Notes: generated by a model from the sequence alone, not told the origin. A stretch of DNA of 17,802 bases from SOIA01 sp050116035 (GCA_050116035.1 JASFPJ010000027.1:1-17802); one strand, 5' to 3'. Positions 6,578-14,266 are shown, numbered from the stretch's first letter. Translations and numbers: made by a program.

Positions 6578-8410
6578 ATGATCTCTTCCATGAAAAAACG
6601 GTTGGCCGCAGCATTAATCATAATGCTGATTTGCTCAAGCTTCGGAAAACCGTCCCAGGATTCGGGAATTGAGTATGTGAGCAGCCTTCTGTGGTCCAAA
6701 GCCTATGACGCAAAAATAGTCGGTGAGCATGCTTTTTGCGCTTTCCTGAATGGCCTGGTTATCCTGGATGTGTCGGATAAAGGAAAACCCGCTTTCGTCT
6801 CTCGCCTTTACCTCGGAGGGGGATTCGGGATTGACATAAAGGATAACTTCGCTTTTGTGGCCGCAGGAGTTAAAGGACTTCATATCGTGGACGTCTCTGA
6901 TATCCAAGCTCCTGTTTTGAAGGGTTTCTTCGAGACTCCCGGCGAAGCGAAAGATATAGCCGTGGTCGGGAACCATGCCTATGTGGCAGACGGTCTTTCA
7001 GGCTTTCAGGTTGTGGATATCAGTAAAGCTTCCTCCCCCAGACTGGCGGCTTCTCTGGATACACCGGGAACAGCCGGAGGAGTGATCATTAGCGGGAGTC
7101 ATGCGTATCTTGCAGATGGCTCTTCAGGACTGCAGATCATCAACATCAGCGATCCTTCACAGCCCAAACTTGAAGGTGTGTATGACACGCCGGGTACGGC
7201 TGAAAGTGTGGCTGTTTCCGGGAATATTGCCTACGTGGCGGACGGCTCCCCTGGACTCCAGGTTATTGATAGTACTCATCCTTCTTCTCCGGAATTAATC
7301 TCTTCATTTCTGACGTCCGGTTACGCTCGGGGAGTGACCGTGAGAGAGAATCGTGCTTTTGTCGGAAACCTGTATGATGGAGGCTTCCAGATTATCGATA
7401 TCAGTGATCCAAAGGCTCTGAAAGTGTTAGCAACCCGCAAGTACACCATGTATAACGAAGCCTGGGATGTGACCGTGAGCGGTGACTATGCGTATGTTGT
7501 GGATTATTTTGCCGGCATTCATTTGTTGAGAATAACTGATCCCGCATCTCCTGTGGCTACAGGTCTCTACTACACGCCTGGTTCCATAATTGTGGCGGCC
7601 GCTATCGGCAAGATGATCTACGCTGTGGGCGATTTGTCAGGCTTGCAGGTGATAGACATCAGCGAGCCGAATGCGCCGAAAGTAGTTGCCTCCAGGGGAC
7701 GGATGAGAGGAATTCATGGATTAACAGCGGACGGCGAATATGTCTATATCACGGACAGATGGTCACTCAAGACATACTCAGTCGGTGACCCATCGAAAAC
7801 GAATATTATCCACACTCTTCGAACACCTGGGGTGGCAAGGACCGTGGTCGCACGGCAGAATTTGGTGTATATGACCTCTGACCATTCCGGCTTTCATGTC
7901 ATAGATGTCAGCGATCCAAAAGCGCCTGAGATAATAGGCTCTTATCCAATGTCCGGGTTTGCCTATGGAGTCGCGGTCAGCGGGAACTATGCCTATGTAG
8001 CCAACAGCGACACAGGTTTTCATATCATAGACATCAGCTATCCTATGTCGCCTGATCTTGTGAGTTCTCTTGAAACGCCCGGCCTGGCGTATGGAGTGGC
8101 CATCAAAGGGCAATATGCTTATCTGGCCGATGGTGATTCAGGTCTGCAGATAATTGATATCAGCGACCCGAAAGCTCCATCGATTGTCGGCTCATGTCCC
8201 ATTGAGGGTTTTTCCAACGGAGTGGCTATAAAAGGGAAATATGCCTATGTCTCGGATGAGATTAAAGGCTTGAGAAAGGTTGATATCCGCAATCCGAAAG
8301 CCCCGAAACTGGTGGCGCAATTCGATTCTCCTGGTGAGGCGGCAGGAGTCACCATTTGCGGTGAGTATCTCGTCCTATCAGACTCATTTTCTCTGTTGAT
8401 ACTCAAATGA
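6578..8410 (+). CDS. Secreted LVIVD-repeat beta-propeller protein
   Basis: A 610-residue protein made almost entirely of LVIVD repeats of about 42 residues after a signal peptide (KKRLAAALIIMLICSSFG). Each unit follows the pattern V.G.YAYVADG.SGLQIIDISDP..P, as in ISGSHAYLADGSSGLQIINI and IKGQYAYLADGDSGLQIIDI. I count 13 full units and a final half unit (ICGEYLVLSDSFSLLILK) that could close the ring as the last strand. LVIVD units are predicted beta-propeller blades, so about 14 blades would make two seven-bladed propellers. Such proteins act at the cell surface in binding or adhesion; no catalytic residues are evident. The frame opens at 6563, but the ATG at 6578 has GGAG seven bases upstream and is preferred. 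The same repeat cassette flanks the gene on both sides. Confidence 0.85.
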   Translation: MISSMKKRLAAALIIMLICSSFGKPSQDSGIEYVSSLLWSKAYDAKIVGEHAFCAFLNGLVILDVSDKGKPAFVSRLYLGGGFGIDIKDNFAFVAAGVKGLHIVDVSDIQAPVLKGFFETPGEAKDIAVVGNHAYVADGLSGFQVVDISKASSPRLAASLDTPGTAGGVIISGSHAYLADGSSGLQIINISDPSQPKLEGVYDTPGTAESVAVSGNIAYVADGSPGLQVIDSTHPSSPELISSFLTSGYARGVTVRENRAFVGNLYDGGFQIIDISDPKALKVLATRKYTMYNEAWDVTVSGDYAYVVDYFAGIHLLRITDPASPVATGLYYTPGSIIVAAAIGKMIYAVGDLSGLQVIDISEPNAPKVVASRGRMRGIHGLTADGEYVYITDRWSLKTYSVGDPSKTNIIHTLRTPGVARTVVARQNLVYMTSDHSGFHVIDVSDPKAPEIIGSYPMSGFAYGVAVSGNYAYVANSDTGFHIIDISYPMSPDLVSSLETPGLAYGVAIKGQYAYLADGDSGLQIIDISDPKAPSIVGSCPIEGFSNGVAIKGKYAYVSDEIKGLRKVDIRNPKAPKLVAQFDSPGEAAGVTICGEYLVLSDSFSLLILK

Positions 8411-8427
8411 GTGAAAATTGGAGTTAA

Positions 8428-8475
8428 AATTAGGGGCTGTCCCCAATTCAGAAAAAGGGGCCAGGCCATTTTTTT
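8428..8475. repeat. Family C palindrome pair downstream of the LVIVD gene
   Basis: AATTAGGGGCTGTCCCCAATT lies at 8428-8447 (with slight imperfection), followed by AAAAAGGGGCCAGGCC and a T run at 8469-8475. It corresponds unit for unit and in order to the element at 6390-6434, and may also serve as a terminator. Confidence 0.6.
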
Positions 8476-8509
8476 AGAAAAAATGAAGAAGGACGATTCT
8501 AGTTTTCTT

Positions 8510-8545
8510 GTCATTGCGAGGAACGTGGTGACGTGGCAATCTCAT
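8510..8545 (+). repeat. Family A repeat upstream of the nitrilase-family gene
   Basis: A 36-base copy (GTCATTGCGAGGAACG...GACGTGGCAATCTCAT), the same length class as the two best copies at 14011-14088. It ends only 17 bases before the ATG at 8563 and is therefore very likely transcribed as part of the leader. Confidence 0.8.
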
Positions 8546-8562
8546 AAAGAGAAATACTAACA

Positions 8563-9333
8563 ATGAAAATCACAGTCTGTGAATTGAACAATGAACCGGA
8601 TGATTTTGCCAGAAACTGGGAGATGCTAGTTTCCCATGTTAAAGTTGAAAAAAGCGATCTTGTCCTTCTTCCCGAGATGCCTTTTTATCCATGGTTTGCC
8701 TGGAGGAAGGAGTTTGATTCATCTGTCTGGGAAGAGGCTGTCGACGCGCATGAAAAATGGGAGGACCGCCTTCATGAATTGGCTCCAGCCACAATCCTCG
8801 GAACACGCCCAATCAATCAAGATAGCAAACGCTTGAACCAGGCGTTCATTTGGGAAGAGGAAGCTGAACTTCAGGCCGCACGCTCTAAATATTATCTACC
8901 GAACGAGGAAGGATTCTGGGAAGCTTCCTGGTATGATAAAGGCGATAGAGATTTTGTTCCAATACAGACAGATAAAGCTCTGATCGGATTTGCTATCTGC
9001 ACAGAAATCTGGTTTTTCGAATACTCCCGCGCTTATGGAAAAAAAGGTGTCCATATCATTGCCTGCCCACGCGCCACGCCGAAATCCACGCTGGATAAAT
9101 GGCTTGTGGCCGGACGTGCCGCCGCCGTTGTCTCGGGGGCCTTCTGCATCTCGTCCAACCGCATTAATCTCAGCGGCAAAGGAGCCGACCTCGGTGGTCA
9201 GGGCTGGATTGTCGGGCCGGATGGAGATGTTCTGGACCAGACGACTCAAAAAAAGCCGTTCGTGACAGTCGAAATCGACCTGAATCAGGCTGAGAAAGCC
9301 AAGCGAACCTACCCCCGCTACGTCATAGAATAG
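8563..9333 (+). CDS. Carbon-nitrogen hydrolase (nitrilase superfamily)
   Basis: A 256-residue cytoplasmic enzyme of the nitrilase superfamily, which hydrolyses amides, carbamoyl compounds or nitriles through a Glu-Lys-Cys triad. All three residues are visible: E38 in LVLLPEMPFYPW, K109 in RSKYYLPNEEGFW, and nucleophile C146 in GFAICTEIWFFE. The later segment VSGAFCISSNRI followed by GGQGWIVGPDGDVL matches the usual end of the domain. There is no signal peptide, and the length is typical of single-domain members. The ribosome site is weak (AAGAGAAA), just after a family A repeat. Specific substrate cannot be read; members with this build are usually annotated as amidohydrolases of the omega-amidase or carbamoylase type. 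No neighbour gives a pathway. Confidence 0.85.
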   Translation: MKITVCELNNEPDDFARNWEMLVSHVKVEKSDLVLLPEMPFYPWFAWRKEFDSSVWEEAVDAHEKWEDRLHELAPATILGTRPINQDSKRLNQAFIWEEEAELQAARSKYYLPNEEGFWEASWYDKGDRDFVPIQTDKALIGFAICTEIWFFEYSRAYGKKGVHIIACPRATPKSTLDKWLVAGRAAAVVSGAFCISSNRINLSGKGADLGGQGWIVGPDGDVLDQTTQKKPFVTVEIDLNQAEKAKRTYPRYVIE

Positions 9334-9456
9334 GGGGCGTTTTCCAAGGTGTCACCTTAATTCATTCATTCCTCTATTTTGACCTGTATTATTAAAGATA
9401 ATGGTTTGTGAATGGACTGAGTGGGCTAAGATGGGACTTTGGGGAACGTCCCCATC
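9333..9456. repeat. Family C inverted repeat pair upstream of the first Gfo/Idh/MocA gene
   Basis: The left end has GGGGGCGTTTTCC followed by the perfect palindrome AAGGTGTCACCTT (9346-9358). The right end (9439-9453) carries TTGGGGAACGTCCCC. The right end is in inverted orientation relative to the left, giving a REP-doublet about 124 bases long. It begins at the stop codon of the nitrilase gene. Confidence 0.55.
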
Positions 9457-9467
9457 TTTATTGAATT

Positions 9468-9496
9468 TTGACATCTTTTTTTTCCTATGGTAGAAG
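9468..9496 (+). promoter_or_regulatory. Possible sigma70-type promoter of the first Gfo/Idh/MocA gene
   Basis: TTGACA at 9468-9473 is followed after exactly 17 bases by TAGAAG (four of six consensus positions) at 9491-9496. The start codon lies 42 bases further on, behind a GGGGAGGG ribosome site. This is a sequence match only. Confidence 0.35.
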
Positions 9497-9538
9497 CTAC
9501 GGAAAGGAATATTTAAATTTGGATATGGGGAGGGCTTC

Positions 9539-10882
9539 ATGGTGAAGCATAAATCAAAACTCAACCGGCGTGATTTTCTATCCTCTTCAGCCAAGATGGC
9601 TCTGGCTGCAGCCAGCCTCCCTTTGCTGAAGAAGTCACCAGTGCTGACGAAACCACTCGCCAGAAAATTAAAAGTGGCTCTGGTTGGAACAGGGATCAGG
9701 GGATGCGGCACCTGGGGAAAAACACTCATACAAAAATACAGCGATGTTCTGGATATGGTCGGTCTCTGTGACATCAATCCCATCCGGATGGAGTATGCCA
9801 AAGGCTACATGGAGGCGACCTGTCCAACGTTCACTGATTTCCAAAAAATGATAAAAGACACCAATCCGGACACAGTGGTCGTGACGACCACAGACTGTTT
9901 CCACGCTAAATACATCTGCCAGGCAATGAGGATGGGATGCGATGTGATCACTGAGAAACCCATGGCCACAGACGAGAAAATGGCCCAGGAGATCCTGGAT
10001 ACAGAGAGGAAAACAGGCAAGAAAGTCATTGTGACATTCAATTACCGCTACAGCCCTGAAGCCGTCAAGATCAAGGAGATCCTGATATCCAGGGAGATTG
10101 GAGATATCACCTCAGTTGATTTCAATTATTATCTGGATGTCTACCACGGTGCATCTTATTTCCGCAGATGGCACGGGCTTAAGCAATTCTCGGGTTCTCT
10201 CTTTGTCCATAAAGCGACGCACCATTTTGACTTGATGAACTGGTGGCTCTCTGCAGAGCCAGTGGAAGTCTATGCCCACGGGGAGCTTCGCACATACGGC
10301 TACAACAGCCCTTTCCGCAGTGTCCGCTGCATGAACTGCCCCCACACAGAGAAGTGTGATTTTGACTGGGATATCACCACGAACAAACACCTGATGAATC
10401 TCTACGTTAAAGCCGAATCTGCGGATGGCTATATCCGGGATTCCTGTGTCTTCCGGAAGAAGATCAACATCTGGGATACCATGACGGCTCAGGTCCAGTA
10501 CCACAACCGGGTGATGATGAGCTATTCGCTGAATGCCTTTATGCCGTATGAAGGGTATTTTGTTGGCTTTAATGGAACGAAGGGAAGACTGGATGCCCGC
10601 ATCTACCACAACCAGCCCTGGAAAGTCACCAGCCTGGCCGATTTCCGGATAACTCATAATTTTAAAACCAGCCAGACATTCAGCATGAAATCAGGCGGAA
10701 GCGGGCACTGGGGAGCCGATCAGATCATGCAGGACAAGATCTTCAGGAAACCAGGGCCAGATCCATTGGGACAGGCTGCAGGAAGCAGGCAAGGAGCGCT
10801 CTCCATCTTGATCGGAATCGCCGCCCGCCGCAGCATCGAACAGGAACGCCCGTTCAAAATCGAAGAATTGGTCAAGATGTAA
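9539..10882 (+). CDS. Tat-exported Gfo/Idh/MocA-family oxidoreductase with four-cysteine insert
   Basis: A 447-residue NAD(P)-dependent oxidoreductase acting on sugars or sugar-like substrates. The N-terminus is a twin-arginine signal (NRRDFLSSSAKMALAAASLP, R10-R11), so it should be exported folded, probably with bound cofactor as in glucose-fructose oxidoreductase. The Rossmann loop GTGIRG (50-55) is canonical, and the family EKP motif is at 139-141. A His-rich catalytic stretch (FVHKATHHFDLMNWW, about 222-236) follows. An insert carries four cysteines (C264, C267, C273 and C303; RCMNCPHTEKC, then DSCVFRK), a likely zinc or iron-sulfur site of this subfamily. A GGGGAGGG ribosome site precedes the ATG. 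Palindromic repeat pairs lie on both sides, so it may be a single-gene unit. Substrate unknown. Confidence 0.88.
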   Translation: MVKHKSKLNRRDFLSSSAKMALAAASLPLLKKSPVLTKPLARKLKVALVGTGIRGCGTWGKTLIQKYSDVLDMVGLCDINPIRMEYAKGYMEATCPTFTDFQKMIKDTNPDTVVVTTTDCFHAKYICQAMRMGCDVITEKPMATDEKMAQEILDTERKTGKKVIVTFNYRYSPEAVKIKEILISREIGDITSVDFNYYLDVYHGASYFRRWHGLKQFSGSLFVHKATHHFDLMNWWLSAEPVEVYAHGELRTYGYNSPFRSVRCMNCPHTEKCDFDWDITTNKHLMNLYVKAESADGYIRDSCVFRKKINIWDTMTAQVQYHNRVMMSYSLNAFMPYEGYFVGFNGTKGRLDARIYHNQPWKVTSLADFRITHNFKTSQTFSMKSGGSGHWGADQIMQDKIFRKPGPDPLGQAAGSRQGALSILIGIAARRSIEQERPFKIEELVKM

Positions 10883-10907
10883 TAGAGAAATATGGGGAAG
10901 TAATGTA

Positions 10908-11096
10908 GGGATGTTCCCCAGATTAAGGAACTGCATCTTTGGTGAGAAGGGTTTGTTAGATTCAGCCCAAGAGTTTGGCGCATTTGAGAATGCAGAGTCA
11001 CGACATTTTTCATCTCATTCCGCAACTTTATATTTCGCTATATCATGAATGACCTGATTTAAATAACCGAGGTGGCACCTTGGGGAACGTCCCCAT
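10908..11096. repeat. Family C inverted repeat pair between the Gfo/Idh/MocA and fucose-isomerase-like genes
   Basis: The left end is GGGATGTTCCCC (near 10908). The right end is AGGTGGCACCT plus TTGGGGAACGTCCCC (11070-11094), in inverted orientation. The roughly 150 bases between show no coding sequence or other recognisable feature. The right end stops about 15 bases before the ribosome site of the next gene. Confidence 0.5.
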
Positions 11097-11111
11097 ATAA
11101 CCATATATATG

Positions 11112-11119
11112 AAGGAGGA
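11112..11119 (+). promoter_or_regulatory. Ribosome binding site deciding the start of the fucose-isomerase-like gene
   Basis: AAGGAGGA lies four bases before the ATG at 11124. The frame also opens at an ATG at 11109, but that codon is upstream of this strong site, so 11124 is the likely start. Confidence 0.75.
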
Positions 11120-11123
11120 CATC

Positions 11124-12575
11124 ATGCCAGAAAAAGATGGCGCTCCAAAGAAATATTGTCCTGGACAATTATCCCGGCGAGAGTTTCTTGGACGCTGCAC
11201 AGCGTATGCAGGGGGAATATCCGCCATGTCCTATCTCGCCTCGCATGGGTTGGCCCGGTCTTCATCGGGATTGGGATTATCGCCGTATACAAACAGCCCA
11301 ACGAAAATCCGGCTTGTTTTGGCCCATCCCTCCTCCAAAGAGCCCTGCTGGCCGAACATAGGGTACGACTTTGAAGGACGGAAGAAGGAATTTTTGAAGA
11401 TGATTCGAAAGGAGTGTCCGGACATCGAATTCCTTCCTGTGACGGCTCGAAAAGATCAGGATGCAAAAATGATTCTTCAGTCCGACGCGGAGGTCGATGG
11501 CTACATCGTTTACCTGGCCGGCTGCCTCTGGGGGAACGTGCCGGAAATCATTGCCTCATCTGGTAAACCAACGGTTTTTATCGACAATCTTTTCGCAGGC
11601 TCTGGGAAATTTTTGACTGGGTACGCCCGAGCCAGGCGGCAAGGTCTTAAAGTGGTCGGTGTTTCCTCTTCCAGTTTTAAGGATGTTGTTGAGGCGGCTG
11701 GCTGCATAGATTGCGTCAATAAGCTCCGTCACTCCACTGTCCTGGTTGTTGGCGGCCGGCCAGATAAGAAGATTGAGGAACATTTCGGGACGAAAATGCA
11801 AAAAATCGACTTCCCGGAAATCAGCGATGCGTACAAGAAAGCCGATCGGAACGAAGCGAAAAAATGGTCTGAGAGATGGATGAAAGAAGCGGCCAAGATC
11901 ATTGAGCCTTCTCGGCAGGATATCGAAAAGTCTGCGGTCATGTATATCTCCATGCGGGACATGATGAACAAACACAAATCCAGAGCGATAACGGTCAACT
12001 GCCTGGGTGGTTTTTATGGCGGTCATATTCCCGCCTATCCCTGTCTGGGCTTTATGCAGCTCAACAACGATGGATATGTCGGAGCCTGTGAAGCTGACCA
12101 GCGGTCAACCCTGACTATGCTATTGATGACTTATCTGGTCAACCGGCCTGGATTCATATCCGATCCCGTGATCGATACGGCCAAGAATCAGATCATCTAT
12201 GCTCATTGTGTGGCGCCCACTAAAGTTTTCGGTCCAAAGGGGACGACTAATCCCTACCATATCCGCAGTCATTCTGAGGACCGTAAAGGGGCGTGTAACA
12301 GATCACTCATGCCATTGGATGAGATGACCACGACAATATTGTTCGACGCAGGTAAGAAGCAAGTGATTCTGCATCAAGGAAAAACTGTGGCTAACGTGGA
12401 TCTGGACTTGGCCTGCCGGAATAAGCTGGCCGTAGAAGTCAAGGGCGATGTTTACAAGCTGATGAACCACTGGGATACATGGGGATGGCACCGGGTTACG
12501 TTTTATGGAGATTATAAGAGACAAATTTACAACATGGCTTCCTTGTTAGGCTTTGAAGTATTTGAAGAAGCTTGA
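11124..12575 (+). CDS. Tat-exported protein with L-fucose isomerase-like fold
   Basis: A 483-residue protein with a twin-arginine signal (LSRREFLGRCTAYAGGISAM, R18-R19). The mature part resembles the L-fucose/L-arabinose isomerase family. Near the middle, YPCLGFMQLNNDGYVGACEA (residues 305-324) leads into DQRSTLTMLLMTYL, where E323 would be the metal-binding Glu. This is followed by IIYAHCVAPTKVFG, with H361 a candidate second ligand, and the late segment NHWDTWGWHRVTFYGDYK. Family members are normally cytoplasmic ketol isomerases; an exported version is unusual. Whether it isomerises a sugar is unknown. It lies 241 bases after the oxidoreductase gene with a repeat pair between them. An alternative is a related but non-catalytic sugar-binding protein. 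Fold assignment is by recalled motifs only. Confidence 0.6.
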   Translation: MPEKDGAPKKYCPGQLSRREFLGRCTAYAGGISAMSYLASHGLARSSSGLGLSPYTNSPTKIRLVLAHPSSKEPCWPNIGYDFEGRKKEFLKMIRKECPDIEFLPVTARKDQDAKMILQSDAEVDGYIVYLAGCLWGNVPEIIASSGKPTVFIDNLFAGSGKFLTGYARARRQGLKVVGVSSSSFKDVVEAAGCIDCVNKLRHSTVLVVGGRPDKKIEEHFGTKMQKIDFPEISDAYKKADRNEAKKWSERWMKEAAKIIEPSRQDIEKSAVMYISMRDMMNKHKSRAITVNCLGGFYGGHIPAYPCLGFMQLNNDGYVGACEADQRSTLTMLLMTYLVNRPGFISDPVIDTAKNQIIYAHCVAPTKVFGPKGTTNPYHIRSHSEDRKGACNRSLMPLDEMTTTILFDAGKKQVILHQGKTVANVDLDLACRNKLAVEVKGDVYKLMNHWDTWGWHRVTFYGDYKRQIYNMASLLGFEVFEEA

Positions 12576-12668
12576 TACAATAGGCGGCTGTTGGAATTTT
12601 TCGGAAGAGATTATTCTGATTATATTGATTAAAACGTGAGGTATATTTGACCTATTCAGGAGAGCAAG
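12576..12668 (+). promoter_or_regulatory. Short gap with ribosome site for the alpha-oxoamine synthase
   Basis: The 93-base gap contains a clear AGGAGAG ribosome site (12658-12664) just before the ATG at 12669. No convincing hairpin terminator or promoter is seen, so co-transcription with the upstream gene is possible. Confidence 0.5.
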
Positions 12669-13967
12669 ATGGCTTTGAGTAAAAAAGATTTTGAGGGCAA
12701 ACAGATCAATTGTGATGCGTTAACTCTGGCAGATTTCTATGATTTTGAGAGTGATGACCTATTTGAGGTAGCGGATTATTTCTGGCTACTCATTCTCGAT
12801 GCGATGAAGAAGAAGTACATGATTTATGGCCAGCCGATCATGTCTGCGCCAGCCGCTGAATTCAACGTCTATGACCATTTCTCCCATAAGGTCCGAAAAT
12901 TCTTAAATTTCTGTTCTTACAACTATCTCGGTTATTCTCTGCATCCTGAGGTGATTAAAGCTGTCCAGAACACAATCGATGAATTCGGGACAGGCGCTGT
13001 GTCCGCGCCGCTCCTCAGCGGTTACTATGGTTTATTAAAGCAGCTGGAGGATGAGATTGCTCAAATGAAGGGGAAAGAATCCGCTATCGTGTTTTCAACC
13101 GGATACGCGACGAATCTTGGAATATTATCCGCGCTGTTGAGGCCCGGAGATATCGCACTGGTGGACATTCTTTCCCATGCGTCCATCTATGATGGAGCCA
13201 GGCTGTCCGGGGCCGAAATTAAAGTGTTCGGCCATAACAGCCCTCAACATCTGGAAAGAACCCTCAAGAGTTTGAAGACAAAAAGAGTGATTGTCTGTGT
13301 GGAGGGTGTGTACAGCATGGATGGGGACCTCTCCAACCTCCCCGAAATCATCCCGATCTGTAAAAAGCACGGAGCTAAAATACTGGTCGATGAGGCTCAT
13401 TCCTCCCTTGTTTTTGGAGAAAAAGGCGGGGGAGTGGCGGAACATTTCGGCCTTGAGGATCAAGTCGATATTTCCATTGGCACGTTCAGCAAATCCTTCG
13501 GAGCGATTGGAGGGTATGCTGCGGGTACGGAGAAGCTCATGACCTATCTGAGGATTTTTTCAAGGTCTTACATGTTTTCCTGTGCCATGGCTCCTCACAC
13601 AGCTGCAGGTATCCTTAAAGTCCTCGAGATATTCCGCAAGGACAAGTCAGCTTATGAAAAGCTCTGGAAAAACACCCGATACATGCACGCCAAGCTCAGG
13701 GAGGCCGGTCTGGATATCGCGGAGACAAAATCACCGGTTATCCCGGTTATGGCTGGCTCGGATTTGAGGCTGCGGGAGATCAGCAAAAGGCTTCAACAGA
13801 AAGGACTCTACACAGGCGTTGTCACTTATCCTGCGGTTTCCAAGAATAAAACCAGACTTAGACTCTCTGTTTCTGCAAATCATACCAGAGAACAGTTGGA
13901 TGAGTGCGTCAGGATACTCAAAGAAGTCTACGACAGCATGAAAGACTGGAAACCGAGTCAGAATTGA
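12669..13967 (+). CDS. PLP-dependent alpha-oxoamine synthase (KBL/BioF/serine palmitoyltransferase family)
   Basis: A 432-residue cytoplasmic enzyme that joins an amino acid to an acyl-CoA with loss of CO2. Family marks are plain: LNFCSYNYLGYS (79-90), the PLP-stacking H170 in LSHASIYDG, D241 and H244 in LVDEAHSSLVFG, the PLP lysine K275 in GTFSKSFGAIGGY, and the C-terminal TRLRLSVSANHTREQLDE. It is 30-40 residues longer at the N-terminus than typical BioF or KBL. In the segment SGYYGLLKQLE the His usual in BioF (SGYSVVHQALE) is Leu. No biotin, threonine or sphingolipid genes are adjacent, so glycine C-acetyltransferase, BioF-like and sphingolipid-forming roles all remain open. Envelope sphingolipid synthesis is possible but not shown. 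Confidence 0.85.
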   Translation: MALSKKDFEGKQINCDALTLADFYDFESDDLFEVADYFWLLILDAMKKKYMIYGQPIMSAPAAEFNVYDHFSHKVRKFLNFCSYNYLGYSLHPEVIKAVQNTIDEFGTGAVSAPLLSGYYGLLKQLEDEIAQMKGKESAIVFSTGYATNLGILSALLRPGDIALVDILSHASIYDGARLSGAEIKVFGHNSPQHLERTLKSLKTKRVIVCVEGVYSMDGDLSNLPEIIPICKKHGAKILVDEAHSSLVFGEKGGGVAEHFGLEDQVDISIGTFSKSFGAIGGYAAGTEKLMTYLRIFSRSYMFSCAMAPHTAAGILKVLEIFRKDKSAYEKLWKNTRYMHAKLREAGLDIAETKSPVIPVMAGSDLRLREISKRLQQKGLYTGVVTYPAVSKNKTRLRLSVSANHTREQLDECVRILKEVYDSMKDWKPSQN

Positions 13968-14266
13968 TAAAGGTGTCTTCGCGCGCCCCGCGAGGAAATC
14001 TAACAGCCGTGTCATTGCGAGGAACGAAGTGACGTGGCAATCTCATCCTTCTGTCATTGCGAGGAACGAAGTGATGTGGCAATCTCATAGCTAGGTCAGT
14101 GTCATTGCGAACAGAGTGAAGCAATCTCATAAAAATAAATGCATTTTATCCTTAGGAGATTGCCACGCTGCGCTCGCAATGACAAACATATGAGATTGCC
14201 ACGCTGCGCTCGCAATGACATTCAAAAAGTGTTTTCGAATGAATGATCGAGCCTAGCGGTCCTCTC
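13968..14266. other. Convergent intergenic region filled by repeats
   Basis: This gap between the convergent synthase and oxidoreductase genes contains a GC-rich imperfect hairpin (TTCGCGCGCCCCGCGAGGAA, about 13978-13997) followed by the five-copy family A array. No gene is supported. Confidence 0.7.
14011..14219. repeat. Five-copy family A repeat array in mixed orientation
   Basis: Three plus-strand copies lie at 14011-14046, 14053-14088 and 14101-14130. Two minus-strand copies lie at 14156-14183 and 14190-14219. The first two are 36 bases and differ by one base (GACGTGG against GATGTGG); the others are 28-30 bases with the GCGAGCGCAGCGTGGC variant or a shortened middle. Plus and minus copies can pair into a long hairpin, and each copy also has ATTGC/GCAAT arms. 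Irregular spacing and mixed orientation exclude a CRISPR. It sits exactly between convergent gene ends, where it could stop transcription from both sides. Confidence 0.9.

Noticed and set aside
10112..10657. A minus-strand 181-codon reading frame
   Set aside because: It is a shadow of the first Gfo/Idh/MocA gene on the opposite strand.
13918..14130. A minus-strand 70-codon reading frame with repeated LPRHFVPRND-like peptides
   Set aside because: The repeated peptide is simply the translation of the family A DNA repeats; there is no independent coding evidence.
14011..14219. A CRISPR array
   Set aside because: Copies occur in both orientations, vary from 28 to 36 bases, and are separated by 6 to 25 bases, with no cas genes nearby.
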